Source: SZUA-365 sp964635845 (GTDB lineage: Bacteria > Bacteroidota > Ignavibacteria > SZUA-365). Taken from it: DNA of 12,014 nt. Made by a program: the position numbers and the translations under genes. The DNA lies in the NCBI GenBank assembly GCA_964635845.1, contig CAZWNO010000117.1:1-12014 (forward strand). The letters run 5' to 3'. Below, one piece after another: positions 1 to 7,322 of the stretch (its first letter is position 1; each line of letters starts with the position of its first letter). The notes beneath the pieces are model-generated. The model saw only the letters and a program-made list of their open reading frames with translations. It was not told the DNA's origin and did not search any database.

Positions 1-1335
1 GCTCATGCGATATTACGAAGCCTTAAACTATCCCACAACAAAGGGCGAAGAGCCGGCGCCGGAGCGTTGATGTTCGATAACAAGACCCGTCCCTCCGATG
101 ATATCATCCGCTCACAGGGACAGCCCGAATTTGCCAACGACGAGCTGACCTTCGAAGGGACGTCCGTGGTGTTCCCGCTCGGTATCGGACTGCAGTTCCC
201 CGTCGCGGAGAACTTCACCATCGACCTCAACGGCGGGCCCGACATCACCCTTTCCGACGATCTCAATCCGGCGCTCGATGACATCAAGGACGCCTACTGG
301 CATGCCATGGGCGGCTTCACCATCCGCTTCGGCACTTCCAATGCCGATTCCGACGGTGACGGACTGCTGAACAGGGAAGAGGAAGAACTCGGTACCGATC
401 CCGACAATCCCGATACCGACGGAGACGGACTCAAGGACGGCGAGGAAGTGCGCACGCACAAGACCAGCCCGCTCAAGCCTGACACCGACGGCGACGGTCT
501 CACCGACGGCACGGAAGTGCTCAAGACCATGACAAAGCCGCTGGTTACCGATACGGACGGTGACGGACTGCTCGACGGTGCGGAGGTAAACGAGCACAAA
601 ACCGACCCGCTCGTTGCGGATACCGACAAGGATGGGCTGACCGACGGTGAGGAAGTGACGATACACAAGACAAATCCTCTCGAGAAAGACACAGACCGCG
701 ACGGACTCGAGGACGGAGAGGAAGTGAAAACCCATCGTTCGAACCCGACGAAGCCCGACACCGACGGCGACGGGCTGACCGATTTCGACGAAGTGAAATC
801 GTACCGCACGCTGCCGAACAATCCCGATACCGATGCCGACGGCCTGAAGGATGGCGAGGAAGTCAGGCAGTACAAGACCGATCCGCTTGTCCCCGACACC
901 GATAAGGGTTCGGTGAACGATGGTCCCGAGGTTGCACGGAACACCAATCCGCTCGATCCCTCGGACGATATCCCGCGCCTGAAGGTCGACGTCGGCAAGA
1001 AGCTGGTTCTCGAGGGGATCGTCTTCGCCACGGGCAGCGCCGAGATCATGCCGGAGTCCGAGGAAATCCTGATGAAGGCCTATCACACGCTCAACAGCGA
1101 GCCGGGCATCATCGTGCAGATCCACGGACACACCGACAACGTCGGCAAGCGCGCGATGAACATGAAGCTGTCGAAAGCCCGCGCGGAATCGGTCAAGGCG
1201 TGGCTGATCGCGAAGGGTATCGCAGCGAACCGCATCAGCACAAAGGGATTCGGTCCCGACAAACCGATCGCCAGCAACAAGACCGAGGAAGGAAAGCAGC
1301 AGAACCGCCGCATTGAATTCTATCGGGTGAAATAA
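1..1335 (+). CDS. OmpA-family outer-membrane protein with thrombospondin type-3 repeats (5' partial)
   Basis: The frame is open from base 1, so the start lies left of the window; the TTG/ATG near base 67 are internal. At least 444 residues are visible. Residues 1-112 look like the last strands of a beta-barrel. Residues 116-320 are nine Ca2+-binding thrombospondin type-3 repeats (DTDGDGL-D type). Residues about 325-444 are an OmpA C-terminal peptidoglycan-binding domain: HGHTDNVG, then LSKARAESVKAWL, ending NRRIEF. In this family the Asp of TDN and the first Arg of NRRIEF contact diaminopimelate. The expected role is to tie the outer membrane to the cell wall, with the repeats as a stiff, calcium-dependent periplasmic spacer. 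A strong terminator follows 10 bases after the stop. The family call is firm; the barrel portion is inferred because most of it is missing. Confidence 0.93.
   Translation, partial: AHAILRSLKLSHNKGRRAGAGALMFDNKTRPSDDIIRSQGQPEFANDELTFEGTSVVFPLGIGLQFPVAENFTIDLNGGPDITLSDDLNPALDDIKDAYWHAMGGFTIRFGTSNADSDGDGLLNREEEELGTDPDNPDTDGDGLKDGEEVRTHKTSPLKPDTDGDGLTDGTEVLKTMTKPLVTDTDGDGLLDGAEVNEHKTDPLVADTDKDGLTDGEEVTIHKTNPLEKDTDRDGLEDGEEVKTHRSNPTKPDTDGDGLTDFDEVKSYRTLPNNPDTDADGLKDGEEVRQYKTDPLVPDTDKGSVNDGPEVARNTNPLDPSDDIPRLKVDVGKKLVLEGIVFATGSAEIMPESEEILMKAYHTLNSEPGIIVQIHGHTDNVGKRAMNMKLSKARAESVKAWLIAKGIAANRISTKGFGPDKPIASNKTEEGKQQNRRIEFYRVK
346..960 (+). repeat. Nine tandem TSP3 repeats, 69-bp unit
   Basis: Nine units of 22 or 23 codons each start with D-S/T-D-x-D-G-L, followed by a GEEV-like stretch and a K-T-x-P-L turn. 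The first and last units are 22 codons and the other seven are 23. The last unit (DTDKGSVND) has lost the canonical calcium loop. Codons differ between units, so the array is old and is not a recent slippage product. Confidence 0.95.
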
Positions 1336-1345
1336 GCACTACTCC

Positions 1346-1389
1346 GGGACACCGCCTCCTCCTCGGAAGCGGTGTCCCTCATTTTTTTT
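1346..1389 (+). terminator. Rho-independent terminator after the OmpA-like gene
   Basis: A perfect 10-bp stem (GGGACACCGC at 1346-1355 with GCGGTGTCCC at 1369-1378) encloses a 13-base loop and is followed by TCA and eight Ts (1382-1389). The T run touches the AAGGAG ribosome site of the next gene (1390-1395), leaving no room for a conventional promoter between them. Confidence 0.92.
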
Positions 1390-1401
1390 AAGGAGAGTAT
1401 C

Positions 1402-1800
1402 ATGGGCATATTCGATGACATCGCGGGCGCCGTGACAGGCGGAGGGAAGGACAAGGGAATCATGGACGCGATCGGCGGCATGCTCGGCGGCGAGGGTGGC
1501 GCGGGACTGCAGGGTATGGTGGAGAACTTCACGAAAGGCGGTCTCGGCGAAACGATTTCGTCCTGGATCGGGACGGGCAGCAACCTCCCAATTTCCGCCG
1601 ATCAGATCAAATCCGTGCTCGGCAACGACCAGGTGAAAGCGATCGCCGGCAAGCTCGGACTTTCGACCGACGACGTATTGGACAAACTCACATCCCTGCT
1701 GCCGCAGGTGGTCGACAAGATTACACCCGACGGCAAGGTTCCCGATGCCGCGAAGGAAGCAGGAGGCATTGGCGGCCTGCTCAAGAACCTCGGATTCTGA
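1402..1800 (+). CDS. YidB-family protein
   Basis: 132 residues. ATG 1402 is chosen over an in-frame GTG at 1372 because AAGGAG (1390-1395) sits six bases upstream and 1372 lies inside the terminator stem. The protein opens MGIFDDIAGAV and has a glycine-rich segment, then GGLGETISSWIGTGSN, an ISADQIKSVLG helix, and LPQVVDKITPDGKVP. This order and length match E. coli YidB (MGLFDEVVGA..., GGLGAILSTWL, LPKIIDALSPQGEV). The family was once called DUF937, is cytosolic and has no firm biochemical role. There is no signal peptide or TM segment. The gene sits between two terminators with the DUF4332 gene and is probably co-transcribed with it; the terminator abutting its ribosome site implies expression by read-through. 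Confidence 0.9.
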   Translation: MGIFDDIAGAVTGGGKDKGIMDAIGGMLGGEGGAGLQGMVENFTKGGLGETISSWIGTGSNLPISADQIKSVLGNDQVKAIAGKLGLSTDDVLDKLTSLLPQVVDKITPDGKVPDAAKEAGGIGGLLKNLGF

Positions 1801-1867
1801 GCACTCTGGAATCGGTTCGCCTCGAACATCAAGAACATGATTACATCAAGTGAACAAGGAGAGGATC

Positions 1868-2278
1868 ATGGCAAATTACGGCATCGAGGACATCGAGGGC
1901 ATCGGTCCGGTATTTGGTGAAAAACTGCGGAAGGCCGGCGTCGCCGATACGGACGCCTTGCTCACGGGCGCACGGACGCCGCAGCAGCGGAAGGCACTTG
2001 CCGAGAAAAGCGGATTGCCGGAGACGAAGATCCTGAAATTCGCGAACATGGCGGACCTGTACCGCATTTCCGGCGTCGGATCGGAGTACTCCGAGCTGCT
2101 CGAAGCGGCGGGCGTGGATACTGTTCCCGAACTCGCGCAGCGGAATCCGACGAATCTCGCACAGAAGATGGCGGATGTGAACGAGGCGAAGAAGCTCACG
2201 CGCCGCGTTCCTTCCGAGAAGGAAATCGAGAGCTGGATCGAACAGGCCAAGTCCCTGCCGCGCATGCTCGAGTACTGA
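1868..2278 (+). CDS. DUF4332 helix-hairpin-helix protein
   Basis: 136 residues. ATG 1868 has AAGGAG at 1856-1861 with a six-base gap, preferred over the in-frame GTG at 1850. Two helix-hairpin-helix-like motifs are visible: IEGIGPVFGEKLRKAGV near the N-terminus and ISGVGSEYSELLEAAGV in the middle, each followed by a helix pair. This is the layout of DUF4332 proteins, which resemble the nucleic-acid-binding HhH units of polymerase and ligase proteins; DNA binding is plausible but unproven. There is no signal peptide. The gene lies 67 bases behind the yidB-like gene and ends at its own terminator. Confidence 0.85.
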   Translation: MANYGIEDIEGIGPVFGEKLRKAGVADTDALLTGARTPQQRKALAEKSGLPETKILKFANMADLYRISGVGSEYSELLEAAGVDTVPELAQRNPTNLAQKMADVNEAKKLTRRVPSEKEIESWIEQAKSLPRMLEY

Positions 2279-2297
2279 GATTCGATCACGTGAAATC

Positions 2298-2331
2298 ACC
2301 GGGCGCTGCCATGCAGACGCCCGGTTTTTTT
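2298..2331 (+). terminator. Rho-independent terminator after the DUF4332 gene
   Basis: CCGGGCG (2299-2305) pairs with CGCCCGG (2318-2324), and an inner CTGC/GCAG (2306-2309 with 2313-2316) extends the helix past a bulged A. Seven Ts follow (2325-2331). The T run overlaps the stop codon of the convergent arfB. Read from the minus strand the hairpin has no T run behind it, so it is a plus-strand terminator that arfB can share only weakly. Confidence 0.92.
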
Positions 2332-2749
2332 ATTGCTCGCCCCGTTCCCGCCGCGTCCGCTTGATCTCGGAGCGACGGCGCTTGGACTCGAGGCGCTGCA
2401 GGTTCGCAGCCTGCGTGCGGCGGGTGGGCTTGCGAGGCTTGGGCGGCACGGCGGCTTTCTGCACAAGCCTGACGAGCCTCTCCCGTGCATCAAGCCGGTT
2501 GCGTTCCTGCGTGCGGTAGCGGCGTGCCTCGATGAGCAGGAAGCCGTCGTCGGTGATGCGTCCCGCCGCGATCTGCATCAGGCGGACGCGCACCTCTTCG
2601 GGCAGGGAAGGAGAATGCCGCACGTCGAAGCGGATCTGCACCGCGGTGGCGACCTTGTTGACGTTCTGTCCTCCCGGTCCCGAAGCCCGGATGAACCGCT
2701 CCTCCAATTCGGATTCCCGTATCCGTATTTCCGTTGTCACGATCAGCAC
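2330..2749 (-). CDS. arfB: Alternative ribosome-rescue factor / peptidyl-tRNA hydrolase ArfB
   Basis: 139 residues. It hydrolyses peptidyl-tRNA on ribosomes stalled at mRNA ends without a stop codon. The catalytic GGQ is at residues 26-28 in IRASGPGGQNVNK, followed by VQIRFDVRHSPSLPEE and a basic tail (PKPRKPTRRTQAANLQRLESKRR) that in ArfB enters the empty mRNA channel. Start, order and length closely follow E. coli YaeJ/ArfB. It is too short, and lacks the extra domains, for a release factor 1 or 2. The start is GTG 2749 (MLIVTTEIRI); no good ribosome site is visible, so the GTG three codons downstream is possible. It is convergent with the DUF4332 gene and divergent from ada. Confidence 0.92.
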   Translation of the reverse strand: MLIVTTEIRIRESELEERFIRASGPGGQNVNKVATAVQIRFDVRHSPSLPEEVRVRLMQIAAGRITDDGFLLIEARRYRTQERNRLDARERLVRLVQKAAVPPKPRKPTRRTQAANLQRLESKRRRSEIKRTRRERGEQ

Positions 2750-2870
2750 GAGGAAATCCCAGGCTTCTGGTGGTCGATGTTGCTCTGCATGGCTGCGGGG
2801 GTAATCTATTCCGCCGATGCAGAAGAATCAAGAATCGCCGGCGGGAGCGGCCGGGCCCCGCGTACTTCAG

Positions 2871-2906
2871 CGGTGGAAATTTCGCAGTTCATTTTCCGGT
2901 GGAAGT
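2871..2906. promoter_or_regulatory. Direct repeat CGGTGGAA(A/G)T in the arfB-ada divergent spacer
   Basis: CGGTGGAAAT (2871-2880) and CGGTGGAAGT (2897-2906) lie 26 bases apart, about 2.5 helical turns, and 30-65 bases before the ada start. Paired direct half-sites are typical for AraC-type regulators such as Ada. The E. coli Ada box is not present, so assignment as an autoregulatory operator is inference. Confidence 0.25.
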
Positions 2907-2922
2907 ACGGCCGACGGGACAG

Positions 2923-2930
2923 TATCTTTG
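2923..2930 (+). promoter_or_regulatory. Possible -7 element TATCTTTG of ada
   Basis: TATCTTTG fits the Bacteroidota primary-sigma -7 consensus TAnnTTTG. It ends five bases before the ada ATG, where no Shine-Dalgarno sequence is visible. Together these suggest a leaderless or near-leaderless ada transcript. No convincing TTTG -33 element is seen at the expected distance, which lowers confidence. Confidence 0.3.
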
Positions 2931-2935
2931 ACGCC

Positions 2936-4009
2936 ATGAACACACAGCACAACGAAACGCTGACCCGCGGCGACATGCTGCGCGCACTTATGGAACGGGA
3001 TCGCAGCTGCGACGGACTCTTCTACGCCGGCATCACGACGACGATGATATTCTGCCGTCCTTCCTGTGCCGCAAGGAAGCCGAAAGCCGAGAACGTCGAA
3101 TTCTATCCCACCGCACGCGAGGCGGTATTCGCGGGCTTCCGTCCCTGCCGCCGGTGTCGGCCGATGGAGAGCGCCAGTGACGCACCTGCCTGGCTGGCAT
3201 CGCTGCTCCAACGTGTGGAAGCGGAACCGGAGCGGCGCATCCGCGACGCGGACCTGAGGGAAATGGGACTGGATCCCGTCACCGTACGGCGCCATTTCCT
3301 CAAGACATACGCGATGACATTCCAGGCATACGCGCGCGGACGCCGGTTGGCCAACGCCTTCACGACACTGCGCGGCGGCGCGTCGATCGACGACGTCTCG
3401 TACCGCTCGGGATGGGAATCGCACTCCGGATTCAGGGAAGCCTTCGGCAAGCTGACGGCGGTTCCACCGGGGAAGGCGCGGCAGCGCGACATCATCACGC
3501 TTGCATGGATCGAGACACCGCTCGGTCCGATGGCAGCGGGTGCGACAGACGACGCTNNNNNNNNNNTCTGCCTGCTCGAATTCACCGACCGCCGCATGCT
3601 CGAAGCGCAGCTCGTCACGATCGCGCGACGATTCCAGCTCCCGATGATGCCGGGCGAGCATCCACTCTTCGACACGCTGCGTGCGCAGCTCGCGGAATAC
3701 TTCGCGGGGACGCGCATGGCGTTTACCATTCCACTGACCTGTCCCGGCACATCATTCCAGGAGCACGTCTGGGAAGCACTGCAGCGCATTCCCTACGGCG
3801 AGACACGCAGCTATGCCGAGCTTGCAGCGGAGATGGGCATGCCGAACGCCGCGCGCGCGGTGGGACACGCGAACGGACTCAACCGCATCGCCATCCTCAT
3901 CCCCTGCCATCGCGTCATCAACGCAGACGGCGGTCTCGGCGGCTACGGCGGGGGACTCTGGCGGAAACTGCGTCTGCTGGAAACCGAAAGGCAGGGAAGT
4001 CCGCGCTGA
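2936..4009 (+). CDS. ada: Ada: bifunctional methylphosphotriester sensor / O6-methylguanine-DNA methyltransferase
   Basis: 357 residues counting four hidden by the N gap. The N-terminal zinc domain carries Cys40, Cys44, Cys71 and Cys74 (FCRPSC and PCRRC), with the same spacing as Cys38/42/69/72 of E. coli Ada; the first accepts methyl groups from phosphotriesters. An AraC-type HTH follows (about residues 95-180, with DDVSYRSGWESHSGFREAFG). The C-terminal suicide methyltransferase contains IPCHRVI with acceptor Cys324. All three functional centres are intact, so this should be a full adaptive-response regulator that repairs DNA and then activates transcription. ATG 2936 is chosen because the Ada homology starts there; the frame is open upstream to 2333 but that is antisense to arfB. 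No alkB or ogt is adjacent. Confidence 0.95.
   Translation: MNTQHNETLTRGDMLRALMERDRSCDGLFYAGITTTMIFCRPSCAARKPKAENVEFYPTAREAVFAGFRPCRRCRPMESASDAPAWLASLLQRVEAEPERRIRDADLREMGLDPVTVRRHFLKTYAMTFQAYARGRRLANAFTTLRGGASIDDVSYRSGWESHSGFREAFGKLTAVPPGKARQRDIITLAWIETPLGPMAAGATDDAXXXXCLLEFTDRRMLEAQLVTIARRFQLPMMPGEHPLFDTLRAQLAEYFAGTRMAFTIPLTCPGTSFQEHVWEALQRIPYGETRSYAELAAEMGMPNAARAVGHANGLNRIAILIPCHRVINADGGLGGYGGGLWRKLRLLETERQGSPR
3557..3566. other. Assembly gap (10 Ns) inside ada
   Basis: Ten Ns interrupt the start of the methyltransferase domain, between ATDDA and CLLEF. The coding frames on either side agree if the true gap length is 1 mod 3. Homologues usually have about two residues here, which fits a real gap of 4 bases rather than 10. 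A scaffold join with a placeholder length is likely. Confidence 0.97.
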
Positions 4010-4020
4010 CGGCGTGCACG

Positions 4021-4461
4021 TTACTTTTCCTGCGCTCTCCGAAACAGGTACGCTCCTTCCATGACCAGAACAGGAATGCCTTCCTGATTGGTTACTTCGT
4101 ACGCGATGACGACGAGTCCGCGTTGCGGATTCCTGGTCGGACGCGTCTCGATCACGGAAATATCGGCCTGCAAGGTATCGCCGGGGTGTACGGCCTTGAG
4201 AAAGCGCATGTTGTTGAACGCCAATCCCGCTATCACCTGATCGAACCAGCCGGTCGCACGCACGAGTCCCATGGCAATGGCAAGAATCATCGGACCGGTC
4301 ACCAACCGCCGGGGATGTCCGAGTTCCTGCGCGCTCGCATCGTCGAGGAACATCGGCAGATGCAGTTCCGCGATGTCGAGAAAGGCATCGAGTTCCTCGG
4401 CGGTCACCGTCCGCGACGGTGTCGTCGTGCGGAGCCCCGGATGAAAGGCTTCGAAATACAT
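4021..4461 (-). CDS. MaoC-like hot-dog protein with substituted catalytic positions
   Basis: 146 residues. ATG 4461 (MYFEAFHPGL) is preferred over the longer frame to 4551 because a GGAG lies just upstream and homology begins there. The overlay TVTAEELDAFLDIAELHLP, then MFLDDASA and RRLVTGPM, followed by VHPGDTLQADISVIE, fits the MaoC/R-hydratase hot-dog fold. Against Aeromonas PhaJ (FAALSEDFNPLHLDPAFA) the segment aligns without gaps, but the catalytic Asp and His are Leu and Phe, and HG is TG. Hydratase chemistry is therefore doubtful; acyl-CoA or acyl-carrier binding, or a thioesterase-like role, is possible. It converges on ada with only 11 bases between stops. Confidence 0.8.
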   Translation of the reverse strand: MYFEAFHPGLRTTTPSRTVTAEELDAFLDIAELHLPMFLDDASAQELGHPRRLVTGPMILAIAMGLVRATGWFDQVIAGLAFNNMRFLKAVHPGDTLQADISVIETRPTRNPQRGLVVIAYEVTNQEGIPVLVMEGAYLFRRAQEK

Positions 4462-4505
4462 GGACACTCCGATCCTCGTGTGATATTCGGTACCCAAAGG
4501 TAACA

Positions 4506-4537
4506 CCGCAGTGGGTGAAAAATAGGTAATCCTGCGG
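4506..4537. repeat. Inverted repeat CCGCAG...CTGCGG upstream of the MaoC-like gene
   Basis: Six-base arms at 4506-4511 and 4532-4537 are separated by 20 bases, about 45 bases before the minus-strand start. It could be an operator for the MaoC-like gene, but short arms like these arise by chance. The rest of the 4462-4692 spacer shows no gene. Confidence 0.3.
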
Positions 4538-4692
4538 ATTGTGCCGGGCATCCTTCTCTGCCAATATTACGGAGTACTACCCGGTCCCATATCTGCGTCC
4601 GTTCCGACGGCGCGCATGGAAACGGAAACCGCTCCGGCAGGGCATAGGTGAGGACGCGCCCCGAACATTGAAATAAGTGAAAATCGTATCGG

Positions 4693-4721
4693 TTGATCTT
4701 GTACCTCCGTCAGTGTAATTT
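4693..4721 (+). promoter_or_regulatory. Candidate promoter of the two-component operon
   Basis: TTGATC (4693-4698), a 17-base spacer and TAATTT (4716-4721) lie about 85 bases before the kinase start. The -10 box is weak. The TAATTTG there is one base short of the Bacteroidota TAnnTTTG element. Confidence 0.3.
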
Positions 4722-4806
4722 GCATTCGTTATTTCACCGACAATGTGTAACGAAATGCTGTGCGTTTCACTTCGAAACCGACCGTCTTTTCCTGATGGAG
4801 GAAATG

Positions 4807-6858
4807 ATGAAACAGCGGACAATCACAGCGCTGCTCGTGCTCTGCGTGTTCTGCATCTGCAGTTTCGGCAGGACTGTCTCCCCGGACATCGGGGTCATTG
4901 AGCGAGCCGCTGCATTGAACGGCGCATATGCCGTGCCGTCATCCATGTCCGCGCGATCCGTCGGAAGCGCGGTGGGAGACGTGGCGACGCATCGAAGTTC
5001 CCTTACCGGAACAGGCCGTCACAAGAGCGATACATGCCGGGACAGCATCCGTATTATCGCATTGCTTACCGCCTCGGAGAAGTCACGCACGCGGAACCTC
5101 CGTCGTGCGGCAGCCGAGGCGCAGGAGGCATGCAAACTGGCGGAACACTGCGGTTCGCCGCGCCTCCGCGCCGCGGCCTATGCGAGTCAGGGTTGGGCGG
5201 TATTCCATTCCACAATCGGCGATTCTGCGAGAACACTGTTACGTCGTGCGGAGCGGCTCGCACGTGTGGTGAAAGATTCCTCCACTCTGGTATCCGTTTA
5301 CAACGGACTGGCATACATTGCATTGCGAGACGATAATTTGACGGATAGCGCGGGGATTCTTCTGGCGCAGGCGCAGGCTATCGCTGAACGGCGTCGCGAT
5401 ACGGCGGCTCTCGCGGAAGTGCTGAACATCAAGGGGTACCTGCATGCCAAACGGTTGAGATTTGGTGACCTGATGCGATCATGCAAGAAATCGCTCGAGT
5501 ACTATAAACGTGTCGGCGATAGTACGGGCATACTCTCCGCGTTGATCAGAATTGCCAGCGCGAGAATTCTGATTGGCGGAGGTCCGGTCGACAGCATTTG
5601 TGCATTGGTCATCGACCGGGCGAGTGTGCGCGGTGACAGCCTGGTCCTCGCCGAGGCATTCGCAACGCTGGGCGTATCCCAATCCAGAAACGGTTATGAA
5701 TTGAAAAACGCTCGTACGAACATCGAGCGTGCCTTGATCATCGCTTTGGCTTGCCGAGATGTCAATTCCGTTTTTGGTGCGCTCTCCAACGGCCATGTCG
5801 TGTCAAATCTGATCAAGAGAGAATCACGCGACCGCTCGTGGATGGCTCGAACAGCTGGTTTCAGGCGTGCACTCAATCTCGACATGATAGAGAGTATGGG
5901 AATCGAGCATTATATCGAAATGCAGGCTACGCAGCTTTCGCAGATCAAAACTCGTACGCTGATTGCGCAACTGCTTGCGGCAGGACTCGCTCTCATGTTA
6001 ATTACTTTATTCACGCTCTATCGCCTGATGAAAGGGCGCCGGCGCGAGGCGCTGCTCCAGGCGGACTCCGCGGTCCTTCGCGCAGAGGCCGCAACACTGC
6101 AGGCGCAGGCAGCCGAAGCAGAGGTACATCGGCTCGCGGCGGAAAAGGAGCACCGCGAGAATGAATTGCGACGCGAGATGACGCGGGGATTGTTTGAAAT
6201 GCAGGAGGTCGAGCGGAAGCGCATTGCGTCGGATCTGCACGACAGTCTGGGGCAGGAACTCGTCGTGATCAAGAACCGCGCGATGCTTGCCTCCGAACAG
6301 TACTATGATCCCGATGTCCTTCGACCGCAGCTGGACAGGATCATCGAGATGACCGGGATGGCGATGTCGACCGTGCGGGAAATCACGCACAACCTGCGTC
6401 CCACCGAACTCGATCGCCTCGGACTCACCGCCGCGCTCCGCTCGCTCGTGCATGCGAGCGACGACACGAACGGTATTCGGATCGAAATGGAGATCACGGC
6501 CATCGATCATCTGTTCTCTCAGGATCAGGAAATCCTTATTTATCGCATCGTCCAGGAAGCCATCAGCAACATCCTCCGGCATTCGCACGCGACGGAAGCG
6601 AACGTGCGGGCCGGTCGGGACGACGGCGAGCTGACGATCAGCGTCAGCGATGACGGCCGGGGATTTTCCATGTCGTCCATCACGGAACGCGCCGCCGGCG
6701 TTCGACACGGACTCGGGCTGCGCAGCATGCAGGAGCGAGTCGAGATGCTTGGGGGACGTTTCAACCTGCGCACAGCCGAAGGACAGGGCACATCGCTGCG
6801 CATCACCATCCCCGTCGTGCATGAAGTAATCACCGAAATTTCCGGAGCGACGACATGA
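4807..6858 (+). CDS. TPR-containing sensor histidine kinase (HisKA_3 / NarX-LiaS class)
   Basis: 683 residues. ATG 4807 follows GGAGG (4797-4801) by five bases; the ATG three bases upstream is too close. Residues 2-22 form a signal peptide (ALLVLCVFCICSFG). Residues about 70-350 are helical TPR-like repeats, probably periplasmic. A TM helix spans about 385-408, then a coiled coil rich in Ala/Glu. The DHp segment has ERKRIASDLHDSLGQ with phospho-acceptor His478, followed by VREITHNLRPTELDRLGL. The ATPase has the N box QEAISNILRH (Asn588), DDGRGF from residue 615, and GLGLRSMQERVEMLGG. All catalytic motifs are intact. It overlaps its response regulator by four bases (ATGA), so the two are translationally coupled. 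The signal sensed by the TPR domain is unknown. Confidence 0.93.
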   Translation: MKQRTITALLVLCVFCICSFGRTVSPDIGVIERAAALNGAYAVPSSMSARSVGSAVGDVATHRSSLTGTGRHKSDTCRDSIRIIALLTASEKSRTRNLRRAAAEAQEACKLAEHCGSPRLRAAAYASQGWAVFHSTIGDSARTLLRRAERLARVVKDSSTLVSVYNGLAYIALRDDNLTDSAGILLAQAQAIAERRRDTAALAEVLNIKGYLHAKRLRFGDLMRSCKKSLEYYKRVGDSTGILSALIRIASARILIGGGPVDSICALVIDRASVRGDSLVLAEAFATLGVSQSRNGYELKNARTNIERALIIALACRDVNSVFGALSNGHVVSNLIKRESRDRSWMARTAGFRRALNLDMIESMGIEHYIEMQATQLSQIKTRTLIAQLLAAGLALMLITLFTLYRLMKGRRREALLQADSAVLRAEAATLQAQAAEAEVHRLAAEKEHRENELRREMTRGLFEMQEVERKRIASDLHDSLGQELVVIKNRAMLASEQYYDPDVLRPQLDRIIEMTGMAMSTVREITHNLRPTELDRLGLTAALRSLVHASDDTNGIRIEMEITAIDHLFSQDQEILIYRIVQEAISNILRHSHATEANVRAGRDDGELTISVSDDGRGFSMSSITERAAGVRHGLGLRSMQERVEMLGGRFNLRTAEGQGTSLRITIPVVHEVITEISGATT

Positions 6859-7289
6859 CTGCGACATCTCCGTCCATCCTCATCGCGGACGATCACCCGA
6901 TCGTGCGCACCAGTCTGCGCGAGATCATCGAGAACTGGGCAGGATTCCGCGTCATCGCGGAATGCGAAAACGGCGCCGATGCGCTCGACCGCATCCGGGA
7001 GCTTCGCCCCGATGTTGCCATCCTCGATATCGAAATGCCACTGCTGTCGGGCATCGACGTGGCAGCGGTAGTGCACCGCGACAGGCTGTCCACCAGGATG
7101 ATCATCCTCACCATAACCGACAGTGTCGAGATCTTCAACCAGGCGATGGAATACGGGGTGACCGGCTATGTGCTGAAGGATTCCGCCGTATCCGATCTGA
7201 AAACCGGTATCCTTGAAGTTCTCGCCGGCAGATATTTCTGCAGTCCCTCGCTCATCGAACATGCGCAGCCTTCACGCGGCGACAACTGA
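6855..7289 (+). CDS. Response-regulator receiver domain (NarL/FixJ type, cut off by in-frame TGA)
   Basis: 144 residues. The receiver is complete: acidic pair Asp12-Asp13, phospho-acceptor Asp58 in AILDIEMP, Thr86, and Lys108 in GYVLKDSA. It is expected to take phosphate from the upstream kinase, with which it shares the ATGA overlap. The frame stops at TGA 7287-7289, in what is normally the linker of NarL-type regulators, and the matching LuxR-type HTH continues in the same frame from about 7323 to 7511. Read through the TGA, the product would be 218 residues, the usual NarL length. As written, the protein is a stand-alone receiver without an output domain. The cause may be a real nonsense mutation (CGA to TGA fits) or a sequencing error. 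Confidence 0.9.
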   Translation: MTATSPSILIADDHPIVRTSLREIIENWAGFRVIAECENGADALDRIRELRPDVAILDIEMPLLSGIDVAAVVHRDRLSTRMIILTITDSVEIFNQAMEYGVTGYVLKDSAVSDLKTGILEVLAGRYFCSPSLIEHAQPSRGDN

Positions 7290-7322
7290 AGGCCACACGC
7301 AGCGGGAGCCGAGGCTGTTAGA

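Noticed and set aside
346..960. Regular repeat array as a possible CRISPR
   Set aside because: Units are contiguous coding repeats of 69 bases without distinct spacers and encode calcium-binding DxDxDG motifs.
112..1131. Long minus-strand frames (339 and 251 codons) opposite the OmpA-like gene
   Set aside because: They are stop-free only because the 69-bp repeats lack antisense stops. Translations are low-complexity (V-G-I-G or S-P-S-V-S runs) and have no start signals.
3412..4503. 363-codon plus-strand frame overlapping ada and the MaoC-like gene
   Set aside because: It is out of frame with ada and antisense to the MaoC-like gene. It is Arg-rich shadow translation without family features.
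6007..6867. 286-codon minus-strand frame under the kinase
   Set aside because: It is antisense to conserved kinase motifs, with no ribosome site or recognisable domain.
7287..7289. TGA as a recoded sense codon (Trp, Gly or selenocysteine)
   Set aside because: Several intact genes in the window end at TGA at the expected position, and there is no selenocysteine context at this linker position.
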